IMG/VR virus record: IMGVR_UViG_3300008459_000416 | Span: 1 to 23,456 of that record | Length of the DNA stretch: 23,456 nt | Origin: a virus | Reading direction: 5' to 3' (one strand) | In this document: positions 1 to 7,572 of the stretch, in pieces | Layout: each line of letters starts with the position of its first letter | Position numbering within the stretch: position 1 is the stretch's first letter | The notes under the pieces: model-generated | Databases searched by the model: none | Told to the model about the DNA's origin: nothing | What the model saw: the letters and a program-made list of their open reading frames with translations, nothing else | Program-made: the position numbers and the translations under genes

Positions 1-2
1 CT

Positions 3-2714
3 AACGGTGTAATTAAATTTTTACCTGTTGAAAAAAATATAGACACTTCCATTTCAGCATCTTATATTTTTGTTTCTGGTTCAACAAATGATTTATATTT
101 TTCTCAAAATGGTAATGGATATGCTAACACAACTCGTTTACGTTGGTTAGAAGGTAACTTATACACTGGTTTATTAAATGGAGGTGTAATTACAACCCAA
201 TCCTCTACTGTTTATCAAATTAGTAGTGGTAGTGGTATTATTGTTGATTTAAATGCAAGTTTAAGTGATGATCCTTATCCTGTAATACAGTATTTAAACT
301 GGGGAAATTTATCTGCTAGTATAGCACCACTTACAGCTTCTTATCAACAAGCTTTTGTTGGTATTGATTCAACCAATAATATCTACGCTCAAGGAACACC
401 TTTTAGTAATGGTCAATTTGATACTATAATAAACATTGGTAACGTATTATTCCAAAACCAATCTACAATTAATGGTGTTAAAACACAACCTACTGTAGCA
501 TATGGTTTTGAGCAAGCACAAAATGTATTCAATAGAGCATTTGGACCTTTAAAATTATCAGGATATACTTTAGCACCTAGTGGATCAAGTACAGGTAGTT
601 TAGTTGTAGGAAGTGGTACTGCTTATTCTCCTGGTTCTAACTATACTATAGATCCAAACGAACCTTATTATACAGTTGACTCTGGTACTAATGTATCTAA
701 AATATTTAGATACTATCAATCAGGATCTAGCTGGGTTTATTTAACAAACGCAGGTGCTGGTTTTGCAACTATTGATCCAACACAATATTCAAATAACGGA
801 GTATTAACATTAGTACCTTCACCTGTAGCATCAAGGTGGACTATCCAAAGAGTATTCTGGTTCCCTAATTCAGTAACAAAAGCAATAGTTGTTTACTATG
901 GTAATGCAGTATATACAAGCGAATCAGAAGCTATTGCTAATATTAATATAGAACCATTTGTAGAAGCTCCTAACACAGCAGCTAATGCAATTTATCTGGG
1001 TGCTATTGTAATTAACGGTGATGGTGTATTTACAGATGCTGCTGACTTTACAATAGTACCTGGAGGCTTATTTAGACAAGTAGGAGGATCAGGTGGTGGT
1101 GGATCAATAATAACACAAACACTATCAGGATTATCTGATGTATTAATCTCAGGACCTACAGATTATCAACCATTAGCTTATAGTACAACTGCTAATAAGT
1201 GGATTAATCAATCCGCACTTAGTGCTTCATTATCAGGTAATGTAGTTGGTAATGTGACTGGTACTGCTTCATATGCTTCTCAAGCATTAAACGCTAGTAC
1301 AGCTTCATATGTAACTTTAGCTCAAACTGCTAGTTATGTTTTACAAGCAGTAAGTGCGTCATACGCGACTTATGCTAACACAGCATCTAATATTTTGGGT
1401 GGTGCTAATAATTATATTCCTGTTTTTAGTGGTAGTAGTACTTTATTAACTGGTAGTATAAGAGATAATAGAACTGATAATATTGATATATTCACTGGTA
1501 CTAATAACTATGGAAGTGTTACTATGTATGCTGCTACTGAACCTAGAATATATTTAAGTTCAAGTAATAATGATTATTTAGTAACATACAATAGTTATGG
1601 TAACTCAGGTGTTTCATATGCTTCACCTACAGGTACTAACTATTTAATATATTATACTTCAGCATCACAAACATTAGCTATTCAAGCTGGTAATTCTGAT
1701 AAAATTATAGCTACAAGTACTAAAATTGATCTTACTAGAAATACTATTATTACAGGTTCATTAAATGTAAGTAATGGTATTACAGGTTCATTATTTGGAA
1801 CATCTAGTTGGGCTTTAAATGCTGTAACATCTAGTTATGTTCAAATAGCTCAAACAGCATCTTATGTTTTAAATGCTGTAAGTGCTTCTTACGCTGAAAC
1901 TGCTTCATATGCTCCATCATATCTTCCATTAACAGGAGGTACTATAACAGGTAACTTAACTGTAAATGGAACCGCATCTATAACTTATTTAAATACTATT
2001 TACGAAACTGCCTCTGTTATTTATTCATCTGGTTCAAACCAGTTTGGAGATGCAGCTAACGATACTCAAACACTTTATGGTACTGTAGTTATTCCAACAG
2101 GTAGTTTAACTGTAACAGGTTCATTTGATGTACTTTACGGAGAAATTAAAGCTGGAAGAATTGATAATACAAATGAAGGAGGTCAGGTAAGTTTTGGTAG
2201 AGCATCTGATAATCTTACAGGATGGTATATTGATGTTTATGGTAATACATCAACACCAAGTTTACGTTTTGTTGATGTTAGTAACGCATCTGTTAGAATG
2301 ACCATAAACGGTAGTGGTAATACACAAATGGTTGGTAGTTTAGCAGTAGGTTCTATTTCTCCATCTACTACAGCTGGAAGAATTGATGCTTCAAATGATG
2401 TTGTAGCATTCTCAACATCAGATATCAGATTTAAAGAGAATATAACACCAATTTCAAATGCTTTACACAAACTAAATAAAATAGGTGGATATGAGTTTGA
2501 TTGGAAAAATGAAGAAGAGTTAGTAGCATTACATGGTTTCACTGGACATGATGTGGGTGTGATAGCTCAAGAAATAGAAGAAGTACTACCTGAAGTAGTG
2601 ACAGATAGAGACAGTGGATATAAAGCAGTTAAGTATGAAAAAATAGTTCCTTTATTAATTCAAGCAATAAAAGAACTACAACAAGAAATTATTGAATTAA
2701 AATCTGCTAAATAA
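3..2714 (+). CDS. Tail fibre protein with C-terminal S74-type intramolecular chaperone (5' partial)
   Basis: The reading frame is open from the left edge (first full codon at base 3) to the stop at 2712-2714, giving 903 visible residues. No ATG, GTG or TTG was found in frame before a GTG at 1254, so the true start lies outside the window. The last ~99 residues form an S74 peptidase / intramolecular chaperone domain. It opens with TSDIRFKENI, whose Ser (codon 2418) and Lys match the family's Ser-Lys catalytic dyad, and it ends in a coiled coil (LLIQAIKELQQEIIELK). In this family the domain helps the fibre trimerise and then cleaves itself off just before that Ser. The central part has TASY/SASY-type repeats (about 1255-1400 and 1800-1920), typical of phage fibre shafts, preceded by a Gly-Ser linker near 1084-1107. 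The N-terminal half is a beta-rich region I do not recognise. Likely role: host-recognition or side fibre. Confidence 0.85.
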   Translation, partial: NGVIKFLPVEKNIDTSISASYIFVSGSTNDLYFSQNGNGYANTTRLRWLEGNLYTGLLNGGVITTQSSTVYQISSGSGIIVDLNASLSDDPYPVIQYLNWGNLSASIAPLTASYQQAFVGIDSTNNIYAQGTPFSNGQFDTIINIGNVLFQNQSTINGVKTQPTVAYGFEQAQNVFNRAFGPLKLSGYTLAPSGSSTGSLVVGSGTAYSPGSNYTIDPNEPYYTVDSGTNVSKIFRYYQSGSSWVYLTNAGAGFATIDPTQYSNNGVLTLVPSPVASRWTIQRVFWFPNSVTKAIVVYYGNAVYTSESEAIANINIEPFVEAPNTAANAIYLGAIVINGDGVFTDAADFTIVPGGLFRQVGGSGGGGSIITQTLSGLSDVLISGPTDYQPLAYSTTANKWINQSALSASLSGNVVGNVTGTASYASQALNASTASYVTLAQTASYVLQAVSASYATYANTASNILGGANNYIPVFSGSSTLLTGSIRDNRTDNIDIFTGTNNYGSVTMYAATEPRIYLSSSNNDYLVTYNSYGNSGVSYASPTGTNYLIYYTSASQTLAIQAGNSDKIIATSTKIDLTRNTIITGSLNVSNGITGSLFGTSSWALNAVTSSYVQIAQTASYVLNAVSASYAETASYAPSYLPLTGGTITGNLTVNGTASITYLNTIYETASVIYSSGSNQFGDAANDTQTLYGTVVIPTGSLTVTGSFDVLYGEIKAGRIDNTNEGGQVSFGRASDNLTGWYIDVYGNTSTPSLRFVDVSNASVRMTINGSGNTQMVGSLAVGSISPSTTAGRIDASNDVVAFSTSDIRFKENITPISNALHKLNKIGGYEFDWKNEEELVALHGFTGHDVGVIAQEIEEVLPEVVTDRDSGYKAVKYEKIVPLLIQAIKELQQEIIELKSAK
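2418..2711 (+). other. S74 self-cleaving chaperone domain with predicted cleavage site
   Basis: Ser at codon 2418-2420 followed by D-I-R-F-K matches the S-D-x-R-x-K signature of phage tail-spike and fibre chaperones. By analogy, cleavage would fall before this Ser and release a ~98-residue C-terminal fragment after trimer assembly. The fragment retains the conserved GxIAQEIEEVLPEVV and YxKIVPLLIQAIKEL segments. Confidence 0.8.
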
Positions 2715-2741
2715 GTAGAATAAAAAACAAGTTACAGGAGT

Positions 2742-5700
2742 ATGACTTTACCAATATCAGGTTCTTTAGGTTTAAACGATATTAGAGTTGAGCTGGGTAT
2801 ACCATCTCAAACTCCTTTATCTTTAGAATCTGCTTCATTAGGACAATATGTACCTATTAATTATAATAGCCAATATTATCCTAACGCTACACCTCCATAT
2901 GCTGTTTCTGAATGGTATGGTTATAATCACTTAGCTAGTGCTAGTCCTTCAAGAACTCCTTCTTTAACTCCTACAGCTACACCTACTGTTACTCCAACAG
3001 TAACACCTACAGTAACACCAAGTAACACAGCTACTCCATCAAATACACCTTCAAATACTGTTACTCCAAGTAGTACTGTAACTCCAAGTAACACTGTTAC
3101 CCCTTCAAATACTGTAACACCTTCAAACACAGCCACACCAAGTAGTACTGTGACTCCAAGTGTAACTCCATCAAACACAGTTACACCTAGTAGTACAGTT
3201 ACTCCAAGTAGTACTGTGACTCCAAGTGTGACTCCATCTAATACTGTTACACCTTCAAATACTGTTACACCTTCAAATACAGTAACACCTAGTGTAACTC
3301 CATCAAATACTGTGACTCCAAGTAACACAGTCACACCTTCAAATACAACGACACCTAGTGTTACACCTTCAAATACTGTAACACCTAGTAATACTGTCAC
3401 TCCAAGTAGTACAGTAACACCTTCAAATACAGCAACACCTAGTGTAACTCCATCACGTACAGCAAGTGTAACTCCAAGTAACACTGCTACACCTTCAGTT
3501 ACACCTTCAGTAACAGCTTCTGTTACTCCTAGTAACACAGTTACTCCAAGTGTAACTCCATCTGTAACTGCAAGTATTACTCCAAGTAATACAGTTACTC
3601 CAAGTAATACTGTAACACCTTCAAATACTGTAACTCCAAGTGTAACACCTTCAAACACTGTTACACCTTCAAATACTGTAACACCTTCAAACACTGTGAC
3701 ACCAAGTAACACAGCAACACCTAGTGTAACTCCATCACGTACAGCAAGTGTAACTCCAAGTAATACAGCAACACCAAGTGTGACTCCATCTGTAACAGCT
3801 TCTGTCACACCATCTAATACTGTTACACCATCAGTTACTCCTTCAGTTACTGCGAGTATAACACCTTCAAATACTGTCACACCTTCAAACACTGTGACAC
3901 CAAGCAATACTGTTACTCCTAGTAATACAGCTACCCCAAGTGTAACACCATCAAATACAGTTACACCATCAAATACTGTGACTCCAAGTAACACTGCTAC
4001 TCCAAGTATAACACCTTCAAGAACTGCTTCTGTTACTCCAAGTATAACAGCAACTGTGACACCTAGTAATACTGTCACTCCTTCTAATACTGTCACACCA
4101 TCAAACACAGTAACACCTAGTATTACTCCTTCTAATACAGCTACTCCAAGTAATACTGTTACTCCAAGTAACACAGCTACACCAAGTGTAACACCAAGTA
4201 ATACTGTAACACCAAGTAACACAGTTACTCCTTCAAATACAGCTACTCCTAGTATTACTCCAAGTAGAACTGCTTCAGTAACACCAAGTGTAACAGCTTC
4301 AGTTACTCCAAGTAACACAGTAACACCTTCAAATACAGCTACACCAAGTAACACAGCTACACCAAGTGTAACACCAAGTAATACTGTAACACCAAGTAAT
4401 ACTGTAACACCAAGTAATACTGTGACACCAAGTAATACAGCTACTCCATCTATTACTCCAAGTAAAACAGCTAGTGTAACCCCTAGTAATACAGCTACAC
4501 CTTCAGTGACACCTAGTAGAACAGCAAGTGTAACTCCTAGTAACACTGTCACTCCTAGTATAACAGCTTCAATTACTCCTAGTAATACAGCAACACCAAG
4601 TGTGACTCCAAGTAGAACAGCTAGTGTGACACCTTCAAACACAGTTACTCCATCTATAACAGCTAGTGTAACACCAAGTAACACTGCTACACCTAGTATT
4701 ACACCTACAAGAACAGCTAGTGTAACACCATCAGCTTCTGTTACTCCTAGTATAACAGCTAGTGTGACACCTTCAAATACTGTCACTCCTAGTATTACAG
4801 CAAGTATAACTCCAAGTAACACTGCTACTCCATCAGTGACACCAAGTAGAACTGCGAGTATAACTCCATCAAATACAGTAACACCAAGTATAACAGCTTC
4901 AATTACTCCAAGTAATACAGCAACACCAAGTGTGACTCCAAGTAGAACAGCCTCTATTACTCCAACTGTTACTCCAAGTAATACAACTACACCAAGTGTG
5001 ACTCCAAGTAGAACTGCTTCTATTACTCCAACTGTTACTCCAAGTAACACTGCCACTCCATCAGTAACACCAAGTAGAACTGCTTCTATTACTCCAACTG
5101 TTACTCCAAGTAACACTGCCACTCCATCAGTAACACCAAGTAGAACTGCTAGTATAACACCTACAGTTACTCCAAGTAATACTGCTACTCCATCAATAAC
5201 ACCATCACGTACAGCAAGTATTACTCCAACAGTGACACCAAGTAACACAGCAACACCTAGTAGAACACCTAGTATTACACCTTCTAGAACAGCTTCTGTC
5301 ACACCAAGTAATACAGCTACTCCAAGTGTAACACCTAGTAGAACACCTAGTATTACACCTTCTACCTCTTGTATTTGTAATACACCAACAATTACTAGTA
5401 TAACAAATGCTGGCGGAGGCCAAATAAGTATAGCATTTAGTTTACCAAGTTGTGGAGGGTGTACAGCTACAAATATTCAATATTCAACAGACAATGTTAA
5501 CTGGGCTAATAGTAATACAGGTGGATGTACATCACCTAGAGTAGTAACACCACCATATTCAGCTCCATTCTATGTTAGAATACAACAAGTTGGTGCTTGT
5601 GGAACAAGTGCTTACTCAGCAGGTTATTATTATAATCCACCATCAGCTACACCTTCAGTAACACCAAGTATAACACCAAGTAAAACACCTAGTGTTACTC

Positions 5701-6116
5701 CATCACCATCAGTAGCTACTTATACTATTTCTTTCTATGGTGATCAATATACACCTGCTACAGGAAATGGATGGACTATAGTATATAGTACTGACTGTGT
5801 TAACTGGAGTGATATATATAGTGCTATGTATTGTCCAACTAATAATGGATGTGCTTACGCTGGTTATATTGATAATATAGCTTATAATACAACTCTTTAT
5901 ATAGCTGTTGTGGATTGTGCTTTTGGAATAGGTAATGGTATATCATTTGATCTTTCTTCTAATACAGATGCTTGTCCAGATACTAATAATTTCAGTTTTT
6001 GTGAATCAACAGACGGAAGTTGTTCTGGTAGTCCATATTCATTTACTGTTACACAAAATATAGATTTAGCTATTACAGTTAGTGTATCTAAATTTGGATA
6101 TGGTTATTGTTTTTAA
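2742..6116 (+). CDS. Mucin-like Thr-Pro-Ser repeat virion protein with Cys-rich Ig-like domains
   Basis: The protein is 1124 residues. Residues 1-66 form a small domain beginning MTLPISGSLGLNDIRVELG, an N-terminus I associate with phage virion proteins and probably an attachment domain. Residues ~68-873 are almost only Thr, Pro, Ser, Asn, Val, Ala, Ile and Arg in variants of VTPSNT, SVTPS and RTASVTPS. Such sequence is extended, non-globular and, if exposed, a candidate for O-glycosylation (inference). Residues 874-967 are a Cys-rich Ig/FnIII-like domain, 968-990 a short repeat linker, and ~991-1124 a second Cys-rich domain ending FGYGYCF. The start follows the previous gene by 27 nt. It is the only gene here with an AGGAG (2736-2740), but only 1 nt separates that from the ATG. 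No signal peptide is seen. Likely a long fibre or decoration on the tail or baseplate; function unproven. Confidence 0.75.
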   Translation: MTLPISGSLGLNDIRVELGIPSQTPLSLESASLGQYVPINYNSQYYPNATPPYAVSEWYGYNHLASASPSRTPSLTPTATPTVTPTVTPTVTPSNTATPSNTPSNTVTPSSTVTPSNTVTPSNTVTPSNTATPSSTVTPSVTPSNTVTPSSTVTPSSTVTPSVTPSNTVTPSNTVTPSNTVTPSVTPSNTVTPSNTVTPSNTTTPSVTPSNTVTPSNTVTPSSTVTPSNTATPSVTPSRTASVTPSNTATPSVTPSVTASVTPSNTVTPSVTPSVTASITPSNTVTPSNTVTPSNTVTPSVTPSNTVTPSNTVTPSNTVTPSNTATPSVTPSRTASVTPSNTATPSVTPSVTASVTPSNTVTPSVTPSVTASITPSNTVTPSNTVTPSNTVTPSNTATPSVTPSNTVTPSNTVTPSNTATPSITPSRTASVTPSITATVTPSNTVTPSNTVTPSNTVTPSITPSNTATPSNTVTPSNTATPSVTPSNTVTPSNTVTPSNTATPSITPSRTASVTPSVTASVTPSNTVTPSNTATPSNTATPSVTPSNTVTPSNTVTPSNTVTPSNTATPSITPSKTASVTPSNTATPSVTPSRTASVTPSNTVTPSITASITPSNTATPSVTPSRTASVTPSNTVTPSITASVTPSNTATPSITPTRTASVTPSASVTPSITASVTPSNTVTPSITASITPSNTATPSVTPSRTASITPSNTVTPSITASITPSNTATPSVTPSRTASITPTVTPSNTTTPSVTPSRTASITPTVTPSNTATPSVTPSRTASITPTVTPSNTATPSVTPSRTASITPTVTPSNTATPSITPSRTASITPTVTPSNTATPSRTPSITPSRTASVTPSNTATPSVTPSRTPSITPSTSCICNTPTITSITNAGGGQISIAFSLPSCGGCTATNIQYSTDNVNWANSNTGGCTSPRVVTPPYSAPFYVRIQQVGACGTSAYSAGYYYNPPSATPSVTPSITPSKTPSVTPSPSVATYTISFYGDQYTPATGNGWTIVYSTDCVNWSDIYSAMYCPTNNGCAYAGYIDNIAYNTTLYIAVVDCAFGIGNGISFDLSSNTDACPDTNNFSFCESTDGSCSGSPYSFTVTQNIDLAITVSVSKFGYGYCF
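2943..5360 (+). repeat. Thr-Pro-Ser coding repeat region, gene 1
   Basis: About 2.4 kb of degenerate short repeats encoding ~806 residues, built from 4-, 6- and 8-residue blocks (VTPS, NTVTPS, RTASVTPS). The protein is far more repetitive than the DNA. Pro-Ser is written variously as CCAAGT, CCTAGT, CCTTCA and CCATCA, and Thr alternates ACA and ACT, so most neighbouring units differ at synonymous positions. Confidence 0.95.
4944..5273 (+). repeat. Five tandem 66-nt units inside the Thr-Pro-Ser region
   Basis: A 22-residue unit starting RTASITPTVTPS recurs with its Arg codon at 4944, 5010, 5076, 5142 and 5208, exactly 66 nt apart each time. The copies around 5010-5141 are nearly identical in DNA, unlike the rest of the region. 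This points to recent unit duplication by slippage or unequal recombination. Confidence 0.9.
5361..5642 (+). repeat. Cys-rich Ig/FnIII-like domain, copy A
   Basis: Encodes residues 874-967 of the first repeat protein. Landmarks are STSCICNTP, LPSC, STDN.W, C.SPR, FYVRI.Q.G.CG.SAYS and YY.PP, with paired Cys compatible with disulphides. A second copy is at 22024-22305. Bases 5367-5398 are identical to 22030-22061 (32 nt). Confidence 0.85.
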
Positions 6117-6134
6117 TAAAATAAAAAATTAGAT

Positions 6135-6902
6135 ATGGGATTCTCAAAACTTAAGAAAAAAAATAATAACACTATCATTATAAAAAATATACATAATGGT
6201 GATAAAATACATTATACTAAAAATAGATCTAGTGGTTTAAAAATTTCCTCTACTATAGCTCATGAAGGATTTTATAATATAGAAACATCATCAGCATCAT
6301 CATTAATAGAACAAACAGGTTTAGTACCATCAAAAATTAATGTTTTAGATGTAGGATTTGGTTTAGGATATAGTGCTCAAAAATTTATTGATTTAGGAAT
6401 TAAATCATATACAGGTATTGAGATAAATGATTCATTATATGCTAATGCTCTTCATTGGTCTTTAGGTTTAAATACAACTACTAATGTTAGTATTATTAAT
6501 GGAGATTGGGCAGTAGCTATGCAAAATCTAATTAATTTAGGACATAAATATCATATTATATATTATGGTATGCTTGATGAAATAGGTGATAAACCAAATT
6601 TAGATTTATTTATGGATTTAAGTAGTAATTTAAGTAATATAGGTACTTTATGTTCTGTCCAAGGATTACCTTTATTTAAAAATATAGATTTAACAAATCA
6701 TTCTAAAAGTAACTTTAACATAGACATTTCAGGGTATACTTTTGATAATGTATTCACTTGGAACTTATACTTAACTTTAAGTAAACGTGGTTATTTTAGT
6801 GTATATTATCAATATTATGATGGTCAAAATTGGGTAATAGATCCTAATGAAAAAATTAACCAACCATCACCATGTGTTGGTTGTTTACCAATAAAATTTT
6901 AA
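6135..6902 (+). CDS. SAM-dependent methyltransferase-like protein (Rossmann fold)
   Basis: The protein is 255 residues. It carries a class I SAM-binding core: motif I NVLDVGFGLGY (residues 69-79), an acidic residue after strand 2 in GIEIND (E96) that would bind the ribose, and NGDW (122-125) at the motif III position. The GFGLGY form resembles MnmC- and spermidine-synthase-like enzymes, but the protein is not clearly assignable to either. The N-terminus is basic (KLKKKNNN) and there is no membrane segment. It lies 18 nt after the Thr-Pro-Ser repeat gene, so the two are probably co-transcribed. A related arrangement occurs at 22842. Substrate unknown; acting on the upstream fibre or a glycan on it is inference from position. 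The start has no Shine-Dalgarno sequence, only an A/T-rich leader. Confidence 0.7.
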   Translation: MGFSKLKKKNNNTIIIKNIHNGDKIHYTKNRSSGLKISSTIAHEGFYNIETSSASSLIEQTGLVPSKINVLDVGFGLGYSAQKFIDLGIKSYTGIEINDSLYANALHWSLGLNTTTNVSIINGDWAVAMQNLINLGHKYHIIYYGMLDEIGDKPNLDLFMDLSSNLSNIGTLCSVQGLPLFKNIDLTNHSKSNFNIDISGYTFDNVFTWNLYLTLSKRGYFSVYYQYYDGQNWVIDPNEKINQPSPCVGCLPIKF

Positions 6903-6930
6903 TAAGTTTGGATGTCTTAATTTCTTTTTA

Positions 6931-6940
6931 TATATTTATA
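6931..6940 (+). promoter_or_regulatory. Putative late promoter element
   Basis: TATATTTATA, 31 nt before the ATG at 6972. A TTTG lies exactly 20 nt upstream (6907-6910), an arrangement repeated at 23388-23419. Resembles the Bacteroidota TTTG / TAnnTTTG promoter with one mismatch. Confidence 0.45.
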
Positions 6941-6971
6941 TACACAAAATGTTAAACTTAAATAAATTATT

Positions 6972-7205
6972 ATGGTAACCATCATTATTATTTCTTTATT
7001 ATTAATTACAGCTGTTGTAGTTTTTAAAGCTTCTAAAACTAAAAATGAACAAAATTCTCATGTTGAAGATTTAGCTCCAGAATCAACTCCAGCTTTATCA
7101 ACAATTAAAGAATACACTGAAGCTGCTAAAAAATCAGCTAAAAAATCAACAACTAAAAAACCAGCTACTAAAAAACCAGCTGTTAAAAAAACAACTAAAA
7201 AATAA
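6972..7205 (+). CDS. Small membrane-anchored Lys-rich protein
   Basis: The protein is 77 residues. Residues ~2-18 (VTIIIISLLLITAVVVF) form one hydrophobic segment, a transmembrane helix or uncleaved signal anchor. A short polar linker follows. The last ~25 residues are Lys/Ala/Thr/Pro repeats (KKPATKKPAVKK) resembling the tail of histone H1. This predicts a membrane-tethered, strongly basic tail that could bind nucleic acid or acidic surfaces. It is the first gene after a promoter-like motif and is followed 3 nt later by the next gene. I do not recognise a family; low complexity makes any homology call unsafe. Confidence 0.7.
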   Translation: MVTIIIISLLLITAVVVFKASKTKNEQNSHVEDLAPESTPALSTIKEYTEAAKKSAKKSTTKKPATKKPAVKKTTKK

Positions 7206-7208
7206 GTT

Positions 7209-7454
7209 ATGAGTGAAGTAAAAAAATTAACAGCAGAAGAATTAGAAACTATTAAATCTATTAAAATAGAATATAATAATTTAGCTGTATCTTTAGGTGA
7301 ATTAGAATTACAAAAAGCTAATATTGAAAAAGATAAACAAGCATTATTATTACAAAGTGCTCAATTATCTGAAAAAGAATCAGTTTTAGCAAAACAGTTA
7401 TCTGACAAATATGGTAACGGAACAATTAACCTTGATACAGGAGAAATATCTTAA
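7209..7454 (+). CDS. Small coiled-coil protein, function unknown
   Basis: The protein is 81 residues. Residues ~5-70 are predicted helical with heptad-like Leu/Ile spacing (LTAEELETIKSIKIEYNNLA, then ELELQKANIEKDKQAL). The tail KYGNGTINLDTGEIS is short and polar. Similar small helical proteins ending in a KYG-GTI-L-G-type tail are, from memory, found in other T4-like marine phages, but I cannot name a function. It is probably translated together with the preceding Lys-rich gene (3 nt gap) and is the last gene before the terminator at 7487-7519. A virion assembly or chaperone role would fit its position, as inference only. Confidence 0.7.
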   Translation: MSEVKKLTAEELETIKSIKIEYNNLAVSLGELELQKANIEKDKQALLLQSAQLSEKESVLAKQLSDKYGNGTINLDTGEIS

Positions 7455-7464
7455 TATATTTATC
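7455..7464 (+). promoter_or_regulatory. Putative late promoter element before a terminator
   Basis: TATATTTATC, immediately after the stop codon at 7454 and ~22 nt before the terminator hairpin. It is part of a 15-nt direct repeat with 7539-7553 (13 of 15 identical). A transcript from here would meet the terminator at once, so this copy may be vestigial. Confidence 0.3.
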
Positions 7465-7486
7465 GTTAGGTGTTAGGAGTAAATAG

Positions 7487-7519
7487 AAAAGGCCCATGTC
7501 AGAAATGACTGGGCTTTTT
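7487..7519 (+). terminator. Rho-independent terminator
   Basis: Near-perfect hairpin. AAAAGGCCCA (7487-7496) pairs with TGGGCTTTTT (7510-7519) with one G-T wobble. After a one-base bulge, GTCA (7498-7501) pairs with TGAC (7506-7509) across a GAAA tetraloop. The T-run forms the 3' arm and tail. It separates the fibre/accessory genes from the sheath gene. Confidence 0.9.
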
Positions 7520-7538
7520 CGTTTTACAGAATAGTTTA

Positions 7539-7548
7539 CATATTTATC
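7539..7548 (+). promoter_or_regulatory. Putative late promoter of the tail sheath gene
   Basis: CATATTTATC, 20 nt after the terminator at 7487-7519 and 24 nt before the sheath ATG. It shares ATATTTATCNTTAG with 7456-7469. Confidence 0.5.
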
Positions 7549-7572
7549 ATTAGACATAAATCTAATTAAAAC

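Noticed and set aside
1254-2714. A separate gene starting at GTG 1254
   Set aside because: The same frame is open and protein-like back to base 3, and the GTG falls within a continuous fibre sequence. It is an internal codon of a gene truncated by the window.
2927-5302. 791-codon open frame on the minus strand across the repeat region
   Set aside because: It is a shadow of the Thr-Pro-Ser repeats: its LLGVTVGV-type product is simply their reverse complement, and the same effect appears at 20325-21188 and 21474-22064.
2943-5360. CRISPR array or transposon-type repeats
   Set aside because: The units are in-frame coding repeats of 12-24 nt without unique spacers, and no cas, transposase or terminal inverted repeats are nearby.
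2742-6116. Diversity-generating retroelement target
   Set aside because: No reverse transcriptase, template repeat or A-biased variable segment was seen in the window. The Cys-rich C-terminal domain alone is not evidence.
6931-6940. T4-type late promoter TATAAATA on the minus strand
   Set aside because: It would fire away from every gene in the window. The + strand reading of the motif, placed before + strand starts, is more sensible.
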